From Glaciecola amylolytica (lineage in GTDB: Bacteria > Bacteroidota > Bacteroidia > Flavobacteriales_D > Crocinitomicaceae): a DNA stretch of 64,000 nucleotides. The stretch lies in assembly GCA_003856375.1 (NCBI GenBank), contig CP034120.1, positions 1,860,001 through 1,924,000 of the forward strand, in the 5' to 3' direction. Below, piece after piece: positions 8,659 through 16,634 of this stretch; within the stretch, counting starts at the first letter, position 1; every line of letters begins with the position of its first letter. Both the position numbers and the translations under genes were made by a program. The notes under the pieces are model-generated. The model was not told where the DNA came from and made no database searches. It saw only the letters and a list, made by a program, of their open reading frames with translations.

Positions 8659-9363
8659 TTAATCCGCTTTAACGTAGGCATTCCGAATCAGATACTCTCC
8701 CAGAAAATATGCCCCGAAAGCCGTTGAAACGTGCCACAACCAATGTGTTCCCCAAGGCATAAACGTCAATTCAATTTTTTCATCGAGGAACCGAAACAAC
8801 AAGGCCAAAGAGAAAAAAGCAATGGCTACAAATAAACCTGAAGCATTTCGAAACCGTGTTTTTCGCAAAAACAAATAGCAGGGAAGCAGCAACATCCAGC
8901 CGCGGAAAAAGTACCCGGCAGAAATGCGGTCCTGACCATTCAGAAACATTCCCGAAAGAACGGTGAGTCCGAAGAAAATCAACAGAACCCACACCAAATG
9001 AATCTTTTTCGGAAGCACTTTCAACCACATCCAGATACTGATTCCCAAAACCAAAATGATAATCGGAATGGCATCCATCAGCAAGAGGAGGGAAGAAGCC
9101 CGAAAAGCGTGAAAAAAAGTACTTCCAAGTCCACCGAGAATCAACAACGGACAACAAAACCAAACGATAAATCCATATTCCGAATAACGTCCGCGCAATT
9201 GCCATAGGAAAATCATAACGGGAAGCAGGAAAGTCAACGAAGACCAGGCATTCCATGGCTCAACGATCAGTAAAGACAAATCCGTCGTTTCCCGATATAC
9301 AGGACCATTGTCGGGAACAAAAAGAATGACAGCTGACAAATCCATTGATGCAATTATTTCCAA
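8659..9363 (-). CDS. CREST-superfamily (alkaline ceramidase-like) membrane protein
   Basis: The protein has 234 residues and seven predicted membrane segments. Signature elements of the CREST hydrolase superfamily are visible in order: EPWNAWSSLTFLL, GSTFFHA (the S-x-x-x-H pair), LLLMDAIPI (Asp), FRFLDE, and GTHWLWHVSTAFGAYFLGEY with the C-terminal H-x-x-x-H pair. Members are zinc-dependent amide hydrolases such as alkaline ceramidases, or receptors in eukaryotes. Sphingolipid-related lipids are known in Bacteroidota, so a ceramidase-like role is plausible but unproven. An ATG seven codons in (9345) is an alternative start. Confidence 0.65.
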   Translation of the reverse strand: MEIIASMDLSAVILFVPDNGPVYRETTDLSLLIVEPWNAWSSLTFLLPVMIFLWQLRGRYSEYGFIVWFCCPLLILGGLGSTFFHAFRASSLLLLMDAIPIIILVLGISIWMWLKVLPKKIHLVWVLLIFFGLTVLSGMFLNGQDRISAGYFFRGWMLLLPCYLFLRKTRFRNASGLFVAIAFFSLALLFRFLDEKIELTFMPWGTHWLWHVSTAFGAYFLGEYLIRNAYVKAD

Positions 9364-9450
9364 TAAAAATAAGCAGGAAAATCAATTATTTCCTGCTCAA
9401 TTCCTTAAAATCACAAACAAATAGTACATTCGTGTTTCAGTACCTCCAGA

Positions 9451-9930
9451 GTGAAAAACAAATCGACCATATTGACTCTTTCTTGCTTCAGCGTCATCCT
9501 TATTTCGATGTTTCTTCCGTTTTATGAAGCACTCAGACCAATAAATCTGATTCCTGCAGACAGTTTCATCGTCATTAAAACAACTGAATTTTCCACCAAT
9601 CTTTCCGTTTTCGAATTCAACGGCTTCGGTTCACTGTTTGCCCTCATCAACTTACCGGTTTCCGGACTATTGGTTTTATCTCATTTCTTTTTCCCGATAT
9701 CACGGGTAACAGCTATTTTAAGCACTGTTATCTTTGTCCTGTCGATGGCTTTACTGATCTATGGAAATGAAGTGAGTGCCAACGGACCTTACGAAGATTC
9801 CATGTTGAAAGGTTTTTACCTGATGCTCATTTGCGAAGTCACATTGATTACTCAGGCGTTCACCAAAATTGTAAATGCTCCTCCCAAAGACAGAAGATCA
9901 AATTCCAATACAGATTTGTTGGATCTCTAG
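9451..9930 (+). CDS. Hypothetical four-helix membrane protein
   Basis: A GTG at 9451 gives 159 residues with four hydrophobic segments (about residues 7-25, 58-78, 84-104 and 120-140). No recognisable domain. It ends with a polar tail rich in Asn, Arg and Ser, and its last four bases overlap the end of the convergent lipase gene. The start is uncertain; the first ATG would remove the first membrane segment. Confidence 0.55.
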   Translation: MKNKSTILTLSCFSVILISMFLPFYEALRPINLIPADSFIVIKTTEFSTNLSVFEFNGFGSLFALINLPVSGLLVLSHFFFPISRVTAILSTVIFVLSMALLIYGNEVSANGPYEDSMLKGFYLMLICEVTLITQAFTKIVNAPPKDRRSNSNTDLLDL

Positions 9931-10859
9931 CTTGTTTGACAAACAGTTCCGGAGCACGTTCCTTCCATGTAGCGATAGCCGCAACCCGGATGATGCGCAC
10001 TCACAACCATTCTCCAGTTTTCTGCCAGTTGCAGGGCAATTTCTCCCATTCTGATCGGCAACAACGTTCTCGCACTCGAAGCTGAGTAAGGAACAGCAAT
10101 CGCATACGAATCAATGTAAATCAAATTTCCTACAGGCTCATAATCGAAATTTTTGAACGCATTGAGCACATCAATCAGTTCCTGCGGCAGATCCGGAAAA
10201 TCTTCCAAAACATCAATAAACTCAGGATCCGGCGGAAGGAGTGGAATAATGTCCAGGTAATTTTCATAGCGTCTGGTATCCGGATAAGTTTGATTAAATG
10301 CGTTGACGAAATCAGTGTTTCCGCAATTAGGTCCGGCAAAGGTCACTACTTGTTCGATTTTCAATTTAAAGGCATTCTTGAAGTACATGGCCGCAATCGG
10401 TGCGATTCCACCACCTTTACTGTGTCCGGTAATGTATATCGGAAGTGAATTCCCTCCGTCAAGCGCTGTAATAGCATCGCGAATTCCATCTGCAAGTGAT
10501 ATCAGAGCGAATAGGAAACCTTCATGCACTTCTCCCGGAAGATTGATGTTATCCGTTGGAAAAGCCAGGAAATCCTGAATCCAGTCCAAAGCAGAATCCC
10601 AATTTAATTCCGGAGGAAGTGTGCCGCGAAAAGCAACAACGATACCAAAACTTGTTTTACCTACAAGAGCGGCTTCAATAATCAAATCCGTAATAACATA
10701 AGGTGTTTCAATGAATCCAAGAGCATTATACTCTTTAATATACGGACTGTTGCTTGCTACCGGATTGTACTGTCCGCTTGGAGAAGTAGGGTCGATTGCA
10801 TAGGCTGAAACGGATGCACATAACAGCTTGCACGGAATAGAAATTGTACTCATAAACAA
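9927..10859 (-). CDS. Class 3 lipase-family alpha/beta hydrolase
   Basis: The 310-residue protein has the lipase class 3 pattern: VVAFRGT (oxyanion strand), a lid-like stretch with DFLAFPTDN and VHEGFLFAL, the nucleophile elbow ITGHSKGGG, TFAGPNCG, then DIIPLLPP with the likely catalytic Asp, and a late His in SAHHPGCGY. There is no convincing signal peptide; the N-terminus is only weakly hydrophobic. The C-terminus is rich in Cys (CGYRYMEGTCSGTVC). Predicted to hydrolyse acylglycerol-type esters; substrate unknown. It is preceded by about 100 non-coding bases. Confidence 0.8.
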   Translation of the reverse strand: MFMSTISIPCKLLCASVSAYAIDPTSPSGQYNPVASNSPYIKEYNALGFIETPYVITDLIIEAALVGKTSFGIVVAFRGTLPPELNWDSALDWIQDFLAFPTDNINLPGEVHEGFLFALISLADGIRDAITALDGGNSLPIYITGHSKGGGIAPIAAMYFKNAFKLKIEQVVTFAGPNCGNTDFVNAFNQTYPDTRRYENYLDIIPLLPPDPEFIDVLEDFPDLPQELIDVLNAFKNFDYEPVGNLIYIDSYAIAVPYSASSARTLLPIRMGEIALQLAENWRMVVSAHHPGCGYRYMEGTCSGTVCQTS

Positions 10860-10966
10860 TGGTTTTTCGGTTTAAAATGAAGAGCCAAAGTAGTGCAATC
10901 AACTTAAACGGATACCAGTATAAATGCGTGTTTTTCCAACCGGATATTTTTATCCTTCTCTTGAGA

Positions 10967-11530
10967 TCAAACTCTTAAAGAACCACGGAATCCCCGTGCT
11001 GCATAATACGATGAAGCGCCATTGTGATATACAAAAACGTGATCGTAGCGCCGGTCGCAAAACAGAGCTCCTCCGAGTTCTCTGATATTGACAGGTGTTT
11101 TCACCCAACTGGATGTTTTCAAATCGAAGTTTCCTAATTGCTGCAATTCCTTGTATTGTTCTTCTGTCAAGATCTCAATTCCCATGGCATCGGCCAAATC
11201 CAGTGCGCTGTTATCCGGACGATGTTCTTTCCGTGATTCCCATGCTTCCCGGTCGTAACAAAGACTTCTGCGGCCTTTCGGGCTTTCTGCCGAACAATCG
11301 TAAAAAATGTATTCGCCGGTGGTTTTATCCATTCCAACCACATCCGGATCACCTTCGGTCAGTTCCATTTCATTGAGCGACCAGCATTTTTCAGGATTTG
11401 CATTCAATCTGGTTTCAACATCACTCCAATTGATTCCTTTATGACGTTTGCTGTTTTTCTCGAAGCGGGTTTTCAATGCGTTCAGCAATCCTTCACGCTC
11501 TTCCTGCGATAATATCTTTTTGTTACTCAT
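10967..11530 (-). CDS. DUF4256 family protein
   Basis: I took the ATG at 11530 (187 residues), because family proteins begin close to LSQEEREGLLNALKTRF; an in-frame ATG at 11548 would overlap the upstream gene by eight bases. Family features: WSLNEMELTEGDPDVVG, YIFYDCSAESPKGRRSLCYD, and a C-terminal HVFVYHNGASSYYAARGFRG. Function unknown. It is the last gene of the ArsR-led operon, a position in which this family is often found. Confidence 0.8.
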   Translation of the reverse strand: MSNKKILSQEEREGLLNALKTRFEKNSKRHKGINWSDVETRLNANPEKCWSLNEMELTEGDPDVVGMDKTTGEYIFYDCSAESPKGRRSLCYDREAWESRKEHRPDNSALDLADAMGIEILTEEQYKELQQLGNFDLKTSSWVKTPVNIRELGGALFCDRRYDHVFVYHNGASSYYAARGFRGSLRV

Positions 11531-11540
11531 CTTTTCACTA

Positions 11541-12128
11541 TTAATCATTCAATCCTAAACCATTCAAAATTGCTTCCATGCATTTCTCAATTCTTGCTTC
11601 CCGTGTTTTGGCCTGCTTTGGTTGAGAAAAATGGAGCAGGTAAGCTCTTTGTCTTCCGGGAGTAAGTGCTTTAAACGCTTTTTTCAACACCGGATTTTCA
11701 TCCAGTTTAGCCTGAAACTCTTCCGAAACCGCAAATTCTGTTGTTTTCTTCATTTCTACCTTCAAGCCGGATCTTTCCACTTCCACAGCTTCAAAAATAT
11801 AAGCCTTCAAAATGGGTTTCAGTTCGATTATTTCCTGAATAGTTGTAAACCGGACTTGTCTGGCAGCCTGTACATTATCTGTTTGCTGAATCAAAATTCC
11901 ATCCGGATCTCTCAATAACGCTCCTTTCGGAAACAGAATGGCGCAATATTCCTTAAATCCATGGATCAAAACAACATTTCCATTCCGGAAGGTGTAGCAG
12001 GGAACTCCCCATTTTAATTCTTCGGTAAGTCCGCACTCCAGAACAAGCATTCTCAATTGCTCATATTCTTCCTGCCATTTTTTGGCTTTATCGAAGAAAA
12101 AATCAACTTTCGGATTCATCTGACTCAT
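11541..12128 (-). CDS. YdeI/OmdA-like protein (DUF1801 plus bacteriocin-protection domain)
   Basis: The protein has 195 residues with two parts. Residues about 15-115 are DUF1801-like (LTEELKWGVPCYTFRNGNVV and FKEYCAILFPKGALL). Residues about 140-195 are the OmdA-type C-terminal domain, with the hallmark KKAFKALTPGRQRAYLLHFSQPKQAKTREARIEKCMEAI. YdeI in enterobacteria is linked to resistance to polymyxin-type stress; the biochemical role is not known. It is the fourth gene of the ArsR-led operon, 21 bases after the DoxX gene. Confidence 0.85.
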   Translation of the reverse strand: MSQMNPKVDFFFDKAKKWQEEYEQLRMLVLECGLTEELKWGVPCYTFRNGNVVLIHGFKEYCAILFPKGALLRDPDGILIQQTDNVQAARQVRFTTIQEIIELKPILKAYIFEAVEVERSGLKVEMKKTTEFAVSEEFQAKLDENPVLKKAFKALTPGRQRAYLLHFSQPKQAKTREARIEKCMEAILNGLGLND

Positions 12129-12149
12129 TTGACGTACTTTGAAATAAAG

Positions 12150-12530
12150 TTATGAAACTGAAACGATTTTTCTACCCGGAGGTCTTAAATACCAGGACAA
12201 AATCGTTAAAACCAATGATAGCAGGGAAGGGAAGATCTGGCTAAAAGGATCTCCGGAAACAATGTGCGAATAAGCCGCTCCTGTCATTACAAAGAAAAAC
12301 CCTGCATATGCCCATTCTTTCAATATCGGAAGTTTTGGCGCAAGAATAACGATCACTCCCAGGATTTTCCAAATCCCCAACAAGGTTATGAAATAAAGCG
12401 GATAACCTAAATTCTGAATCATTTCTGCTTCTTCTTTCATTCCGGACAATTGTACAATCGCGCTGGATACCATTCCCAACGACATCCAAATGGTAAAAAC
12501 CCAATAGATGATTTTAGCTCTCTTTGTCAT
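12150..12530 (-). CDS. DoxX-like membrane protein
   Basis: The 126-residue protein has four membrane helices in the DoxX/DUF6 small-protein layout: IYWVFTIWMSLGMVSSAIVQL, GYPLYFITLLGIWKILGVIVIL, AYAGFFFVMTGAAYSHIVSG, then a last helix. The GIWKILG and GxxFxMxGAxxSH motifs are typical. Family members are associated with redox and stress responses, but no reaction is assigned. It lies six bases after the SRPBCC gene in the ArsR-led operon. Confidence 0.85.
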   Translation of the reverse strand: MTKRAKIIYWVFTIWMSLGMVSSAIVQLSGMKEEAEMIQNLGYPLYFITLLGIWKILGVIVILAPKLPILKEWAYAGFFFVMTGAAYSHIVSGDPFSQIFPSLLSLVLTILSWYLRPPGRKIVSVS

Positions 12531-12536
12531 ATGATC

Positions 12537-13004
12537 TTATTTTAATTGGTTTACTATTTCCTGTAAGCGGTTGTGCGCCATGTTGATTCCCTGAGCGAAA
12601 GGAAGCTGCAATTGCTTGTCGCGAAGTTCTATCGATCTGTAAACAACCTGCATTGTCAGCTTACTGGTTCCTTCTGTCAATGGTTCGAATTCCAGAAATT
12701 CCAATTGAGTTTCAAAAGGGGAGTTCTCCATTTCGAACGTGCGGATAATCTTTTGCTCTGGCGTGAATTCATGAATCGTTCCGTTGGCCTGAAAAACGAC
12801 ATTTCCCTGTGGATCGCTCGTTTGAAACTGCCAGCCGCCATGTTTTCTGTTTTCCAGCTTCAATACTTTCGTTCCCATCCATTGTTCTACAATTTCCGGT
12901 TCAGTGTATGCTTTAAACAGGAGTTCTACCGGAAGATCAAATTCCCGGACAATAGTCAATTCCTGTCTGCCTTCTTCAGCGTGGATTTTTGTTTTTCGTT
13001 CCAT
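12537..13004 (-). CDS. SRPBCC / AHSA1-type START-like domain protein
   Basis: This protein of 155 residues consists of a single Bet v1-like/AHSA1 domain: REFDLPVELLFKAYTEPEIVEQWMG (the classic first helix), GGWQFQTSDPQGN, FTPEQKIIRTFEME, and a C-terminal helix GINMAHNRLQEIVNQL. Such proteins bind hydrophobic ligands in a cavity; ArsR-SRPBCC pairs are very common and the ArsR member usually controls the SRPBCC gene. Eight bases separate it from the arsR-type gene. Confidence 0.9.
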   Translation of the reverse strand: MERKTKIHAEEGRQELTIVREFDLPVELLFKAYTEPEIVEQWMGTKVLKLENRKHGGWQFQTSDPQGNVVFQANGTIHEFTPEQKIIRTFEMENSPFETQLEFLEFEPLTEGTSKLTMQVVYRSIELRDKQLQLPFAQGINMAHNRLQEIVNQLK

Positions 13005-13012
13005 CTCTTTCC

Positions 13013-13336
13013 TTATTTATCTGATTTGTATTTTTTCATGATTTCTTCCAGTTTATTGAATCGATCGTCCCACATATTGCGGAAGGGCTCGATGAAATCT
13101 GCTATATCTTTCATTCCTTGTGCGTTTAAGTGATAATACATTTCACGACCGTTCTGTTCCTGTTTCAACAATTCACATTCGGTGAGGATCTGCAAATGCT
13201 TGGAAACTGTTGGTCTGGCTGTGTCAAAATTAGAAGCTATTGCTCCGGCTGTCATGGCCTGTCCTGCAACCAACAAAAGAATCGCTCTTCTGGTTGGATC
13301 GGCTATGGCCTGGAAAACATCTCGTCTCAAATTCAT
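13013..13336 (-). CDS. ArsR family winged-helix transcriptional repressor
   Basis: The protein has 107 residues with the ArsR winged helix: [16 protein letters not shown], then the recognition helix [12 protein letters not shown] and the wing [14 protein letters not shown]. There is no Cys cluster for metal sensing, so it probably belongs to the SRPBCC-associated, non-metal branch. It heads the operon ArsR-SRPBCC-DoxX-YdeI-DUF4256 and has two palindromic sites in its promoter, which suggests autorepression of the whole operon. Confidence 0.93.
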   Translation of the reverse strand: MNLRRDVFQAIADPTRRAILLLVAGQAMTAGAIASNFDTARPTVSKHLQILTECELLKQEQNGREMYYHLNAQGMKDIADFIEPFRNMWDDRFNKLEEIMKKYKSDK

Positions 13337-13338
13337 TA

Positions 13339-13382
13339 TGTAGCTATTTGACTACAAATATATATGTAGTTATTTAACTACG
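13339..13382. promoter_or_regulatory. Tandem palindromic operator of the ArsR-led operon
   Basis: Two inverted repeats of the form TGTAGYTATTTRACTACR lie at 13339-13356 and 13365-13382, 26 bases centre to centre. The arms (GTAGT/C...G/AACTAC) are the same in both. The second fills the spacer of the promoter and the first covers the -7 element and the start of transcription. That is what one expects of ArsR dimer sites blocking RNA polymerase. Confidence 0.8.
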
Positions 13383-13386
13383 CAAA
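13355..13386 (-). promoter_or_regulatory. Promoter of the ArsR-led operon (TTTG-N20-TAnnTTTG)
   Basis: Minus strand: TTTG (13383-13386), a 20-base spacer, then TATATTTG (13355-13362). Both elements match the Bacteroidota housekeeping consensus exactly. The distance to the ATG at 13336 allows a leader of only about 12-14 bases. Confidence 0.8.
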
Positions 13387-13554
13387 TTTTTCTTCAAAAA
13401 AATAAAATCCGAGAAGCGGAATTCTAAGCAAACAACACAAAAACAGGTATTTATACCTATTGACAAAACCGTCCTGAATTCTGATACTTGACAAACAAAT
13501 AAACATTCACTGAGATCAGATCTGAAAAGATTATGACATTAAAACAATGTACCT

Positions 13555-14946
13555 ATGAACGAACGCAAAAACGTTTATCAGCTTCCTGCTGGAGACACGA
13601 CTTTGGAATGGTATTCCAAGGCAGTTCTCGCTATGAAAAAAAAGCCAAGCACTGATCCGACAAGCTGGAATTACCAGGCTGCTATGCACGGATTCAATGC
13701 CAATTTATCCTTCTGGCAAGGATCTGCACCATGGCCAGGTAAAACCGAACAAGAACAATTCTGGAATCAATGTCAGCACGGTTCCTGGTTTTTTCTTCCG
13801 TGGCACAGAATGTATCTGGCATACTTTGAACAGATTGTAGCTCAAACGATTGTTGATTTAGGCGGGCCTGCAGGCTGGGCTTTGCCGTTTTGGGATTACA
13901 GCGATACTTCCAATCCGAATGCACGCACAATCCCGCCTGCATTTACAAATCCGGCTGATGCATCAAACGGTTTGTGGATCACGGGAAGACAAAGCAATGT
14001 GATTCCTGCAAGATACGTCGTATTAACGGCACTGAACACCATTCCATTTATCGGTGACGGAATTGTTTCTCCTTTGGGTTTTGGCGGACCTAAAACCGCA
14101 TTCTCCCACAGTGGAAGAACTCACGGTCAGCTTGAAAGTTTACCTCATGATATGGTTCACGTTGCTATCGGAGGAGCAATGGGAGATCCACGTACAGCTG
14201 CTTTAGATCCTATTTTCTGGCTGCATCATGCCAATATTGACAGATTATGGCAAGTTTGGTTAAATGAAGGAGGGCAACGAGAGAATCCCGGAGAAACATC
14301 CTGGTTGAATTTCAACTTTGAGTTTCACGATTCAAAGGGCAACAAAGCAGAAATGGACTGCGAAGATGTTATCGATACCAGAAAAGTATTGTCAGGATAT
14401 ACGTATCAGGGAGTTCCTGCCGGTGTTCCTTTGATGGAACGCAGCGCTAAATTGAAATCAGCGTTTGATTTCTCCTTGCCTTTGGAAGTTATTGCGGCTA
14501 CCAATGAGCATTACAAACTTGGAGCATCCAAAACCCTCATTCCGCTTAGTCTGGCGTCTAAACCAAAAAGCAGAGCAGGATTGAAGGCAATGAGCATGAG
14601 TTCGAACAAACCGAAAACAACTTTCCTGCACTTCGAGAACATTACCGGCACAGGTGTTCCTCCGATTCACGATGTTTATCTGAACCTTCCGGATGGATCT
14701 GCTGACAAAGATGCTTACTATGCAGGATCATTGAGTTTCTTCGGAGTAGAAGAGGCTTCCACACCAAATACACATCAATCCGGAAGCGGACAGCATTATG
14801 CTTTGGATATCAGTAGTCTAATTAATAAGCTCGAAGGTTCGTCGAACTGGAAAGACAGTGAATTGGATATTTCTATCGAACCGACCTATCAGATGGACAA
14901 AGACACTTCCTTGACAATCGGTCGAATCAGTTTATACAGCGAATGA
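13555..14946 (+). CDS. Tyrosinase / polyphenol oxidase with C-terminal PPO1_KFDV-like domain
   Basis: The 463-residue protein has a type-3 dicopper centre. CuA ligands are His45 (AMHGF), His75 (CQHGSWFFLPWHR) and His84; CuB ligands are His198 and His202 (LPHDMVHVAIGG) plus His224/225 (DPIFWLHHANIDRLW). Cys73 sits two residues before His75, the C-x-H arrangement that gives a Cys-His thioether in fungal-type tyrosinases. Residues about 355-463 form a beta-rich domain (HDVYLNLPDGS, YYAGSLSFFGVE, TIGRISLYSE) resembling the C-terminal lid domain of plant polyphenol oxidases. No signal peptide is seen. Oxidises phenols to quinones with O2; exact substrate unknown. First gene of a three-gene cassette. 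Confidence 0.93.
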   Translation: MNERKNVYQLPAGDTTLEWYSKAVLAMKKKPSTDPTSWNYQAAMHGFNANLSFWQGSAPWPGKTEQEQFWNQCQHGSWFFLPWHRMYLAYFEQIVAQTIVDLGGPAGWALPFWDYSDTSNPNARTIPPAFTNPADASNGLWITGRQSNVIPARYVVLTALNTIPFIGDGIVSPLGFGGPKTAFSHSGRTHGQLESLPHDMVHVAIGGAMGDPRTAALDPIFWLHHANIDRLWQVWLNEGGQRENPGETSWLNFNFEFHDSKGNKAEMDCEDVIDTRKVLSGYTYQGVPAGVPLMERSAKLKSAFDFSLPLEVIAATNEHYKLGASKTLIPLSLASKPKSRAGLKAMSMSSNKPKTTFLHFENITGTGVPPIHDVYLNLPDGSADKDAYYAGSLSFFGVEEASTPNTHQSGSGQHYALDISSLINKLEGSSNWKDSELDISIEPTYQMDKDTSLTIGRISLYSE

Positions 14947-15803
14947 GTTCGTCGACTGTCATAGAATCAATCAGTAGTAAATCGACATTCTACCTCAAGA
15001 GAATTCAGGTGCTATCCATGCGTTTTCCGGAATGGTGGATCTGGCTTTTCAGCGCAGCAATCTGGATTTTACTTCTGATCAACCCTTTGGTCACAACTGA
15101 AAAGGATAACCATTCAGGGAATCTTATTCTATGTACGGCGACAGATTCCACACCAATAGAAACCGGATCCGCTTTCCTCAAGGAGGCGGATCTTTCTACC
15201 CGGATTTTCACAGCTGTTTCCGATGGGCTTCCGGCCTGGGGAATCATGATTGCAGCAATGATGTTTCCGTTATTGAATGAACCGATCAGACACGTTGCGT
15301 TTTCAGTCAGGCAAAAAGACCGTGACAAAAGCATTTTGTATTTCCTGTTTGGATATACCATTGTATGGATTCTATCCGGGGTTTTGTTTTTATTGATCCC
15401 GATCGTGCTGGATCTGATAATCGTTGACCAGTCTTCTTTTCTGAAAGGTTTGATCGGAAGTTTCGGATTTCTGTTGGCTGCTTTGTCTGTCTGGTTTCCA
15501 AACAGGCTTGAAATAATGACCAAATACAATCAAACAATGCCCATCCGGATTCAAAGTCCGTACTTGCAAACAGACAGTATTTCCTATGGATTGAAAATGG
15601 GGATTGCCTGTATGCGCATGTGCTGGATTCCGATGATTGCACTGATGCTGGCTCATCACAACTTGATTTTAATGCTTGTTGTGACCATTATTCTTCTTTA
15701 TGAACGTTATCGCTTACCACATATCAGCAAACTTCCGGGATACGCCTGGGGAATCATTGCATTTGTTTTATTTGGTATTGAAACATGGAGCAGATTTTTT
15801 TGA
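14943..15803 (+). CDS. DUF2182-type predicted metal-binding membrane protein
   Basis: The 286-residue protein has about seven membrane segments. DUF2182 signs: MIAAMMFPLL, YFLFGYTIVWILSGVL, and a Met/Cys-rich helix MGIACMRMCWIPMIALMLAHHN, followed by YERYR. Family members are described as predicted metal-binding integral membrane proteins. The ATG overlaps the tyrosinase stop (ATGA), so translation is coupled. A role in copper supply to the tyrosinase is an inference from this position and from the Met/Cys/His-rich helix; a purely structural membrane role is possible. Confidence 0.75.
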   Translation: MSSSTVIESISSKSTFYLKRIQVLSMRFPEWWIWLFSAAIWILLLINPLVTTEKDNHSGNLILCTATDSTPIETGSAFLKEADLSTRIFTAVSDGLPAWGIMIAAMMFPLLNEPIRHVAFSVRQKDRDKSILYFLFGYTIVWILSGVLFLLIPIVLDLIIVDQSSFLKGLIGSFGFLLAALSVWFPNRLEIMTKYNQTMPIRIQSPYLQTDSISYGLKMGIACMRMCWIPMIALMLAHHNLILMLVVTIILLYERYRLPHISKLPGYAWGIIAFVLFGIETWSRFF

Positions 15804-15830
15804 TTTCATCCATTGATTCACCTAAATTTG
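15799..15830 (+). promoter_or_regulatory. Promoter of the free-standing KFDV-like gene (TTTG-N20-TAnnTTTG)
   Basis: TTTG at 15799-15802, a 20-base spacer, and TAAATTTG at 15823-15830 match the Bacteroidota consensus at both elements. The start codon follows 25 bases after the -7 element. The third gene of the tyrosinase cassette can therefore be expressed on its own. Confidence 0.7.
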
Positions 15831-15855
15831 AATCAAAACAAAAAAACAAATCCGG

Positions 15856-16344
15856 ATGCAGGCTTATCGCTCTTCACAATTACTTGCTTCAACTGAATCC
15901 GGTTTTTCCCTGACGGATCATTCACGTGCACTTACCCTTTATTTCAGTGGTTCATCTGAGTTGAATTCGCTTATGGAAAGTCTTGGAAAGTCTGATTTTC
16001 AATCCAGATATGATCTTTCTTTACGTTTTGAAAATCTGAAAGGAAACGATTCATTACCCATTATTGATGTGTATTTGAATTTAGCAGATGAGCAGATTCC
16101 ACAGGAAGATCATTATGTTGGCTCAATGGCTTTGTACGGTTTGGGCGAAAGTTCTGAGGAAACAGAAAAACATCCGGGTTCCGGACAAGATCGTGTTTTC
16201 AATATCGGTCCCGCCTTTGCGAAAGTAATGGCACGTCCCGGGTCGGAAAAGCAATTGAAACTCACCTTGGTTCCTGAGCGTGCATTACCAGCTCATGCAG
16301 TTTTGACAATCGGAAAGGTTTCGCTTTATCGGCATGAGAAGTAG
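15856..16344 (+). CDS. Free-standing PPO1_KFDV-like domain protein
   Basis: The protein has 162 residues. Residues about 52-160 align with the C-terminal domain of the neighbouring tyrosinase: LRFENLKGNDSLPIIDVYLN against LHFENITGTGVPPIHDVYLN, YVGSMALYGLGE against YAGSLSFFGVEE, HPGSGQ against QSGSGQ, and LTIGKVSLY against LTIGRISLY. The first 50 residues are specific to this protein. There is no signal peptide. In plants the equivalent domain covers the dicopper site until removed; a separate protein with the same fold next to the enzyme could be a lid, chaperone or inhibitor acting in trans. Function is inferred only. Confidence 0.75.
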   Translation: MQAYRSSQLLASTESGFSLTDHSRALTLYFSGSSELNSLMESLGKSDFQSRYDLSLRFENLKGNDSLPIIDVYLNLADEQIPQEDHYVGSMALYGLGESSEETEKHPGSGQDRVFNIGPAFAKVMARPGSEKQLKLTLVPERALPAHAVLTIGKVSLYRHEK

Positions 16345-16512
16345 TCGGATTTCTACAACTCAATGATATTGGGGTTCTAAACGTTTTTAACGGTTAAGCA
16401 ACGGATAAATCACACTGATTCCTGCATAAATGATTGATTTCATGTAGTTACAGTAAAACAGGGTATTCACATTTTTTAACAATCAAAAATCATCCGTAGC
16501 TGTAACATATCC

Positions 16513-16634
16513 TTGATGAACTGGTCTTACGGGAAACCAATTCAATTCAGGAAATATGAAAACAATCATTCTATTCATCAGCTTCTTTTTAACAACAGGT
16601 TCAATTGCTTTAGCCGGAAACGGAGAAACATTAA
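16513..16634 (+). repeat. Direct repeat copy 1: leader and 5' end of the small TonB-like gene
   Basis: About 122 bases are identical to 20120-20241: 43 bases of leader plus the first 79 bases of the coding region. Similarity continues more loosely through the whole gene and into the terminator. Within the leader, GAACTGGT (16518-16525) and ACCAATTC (16536-16543) form an imperfect hairpin that both copies share. Confidence 0.9.
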
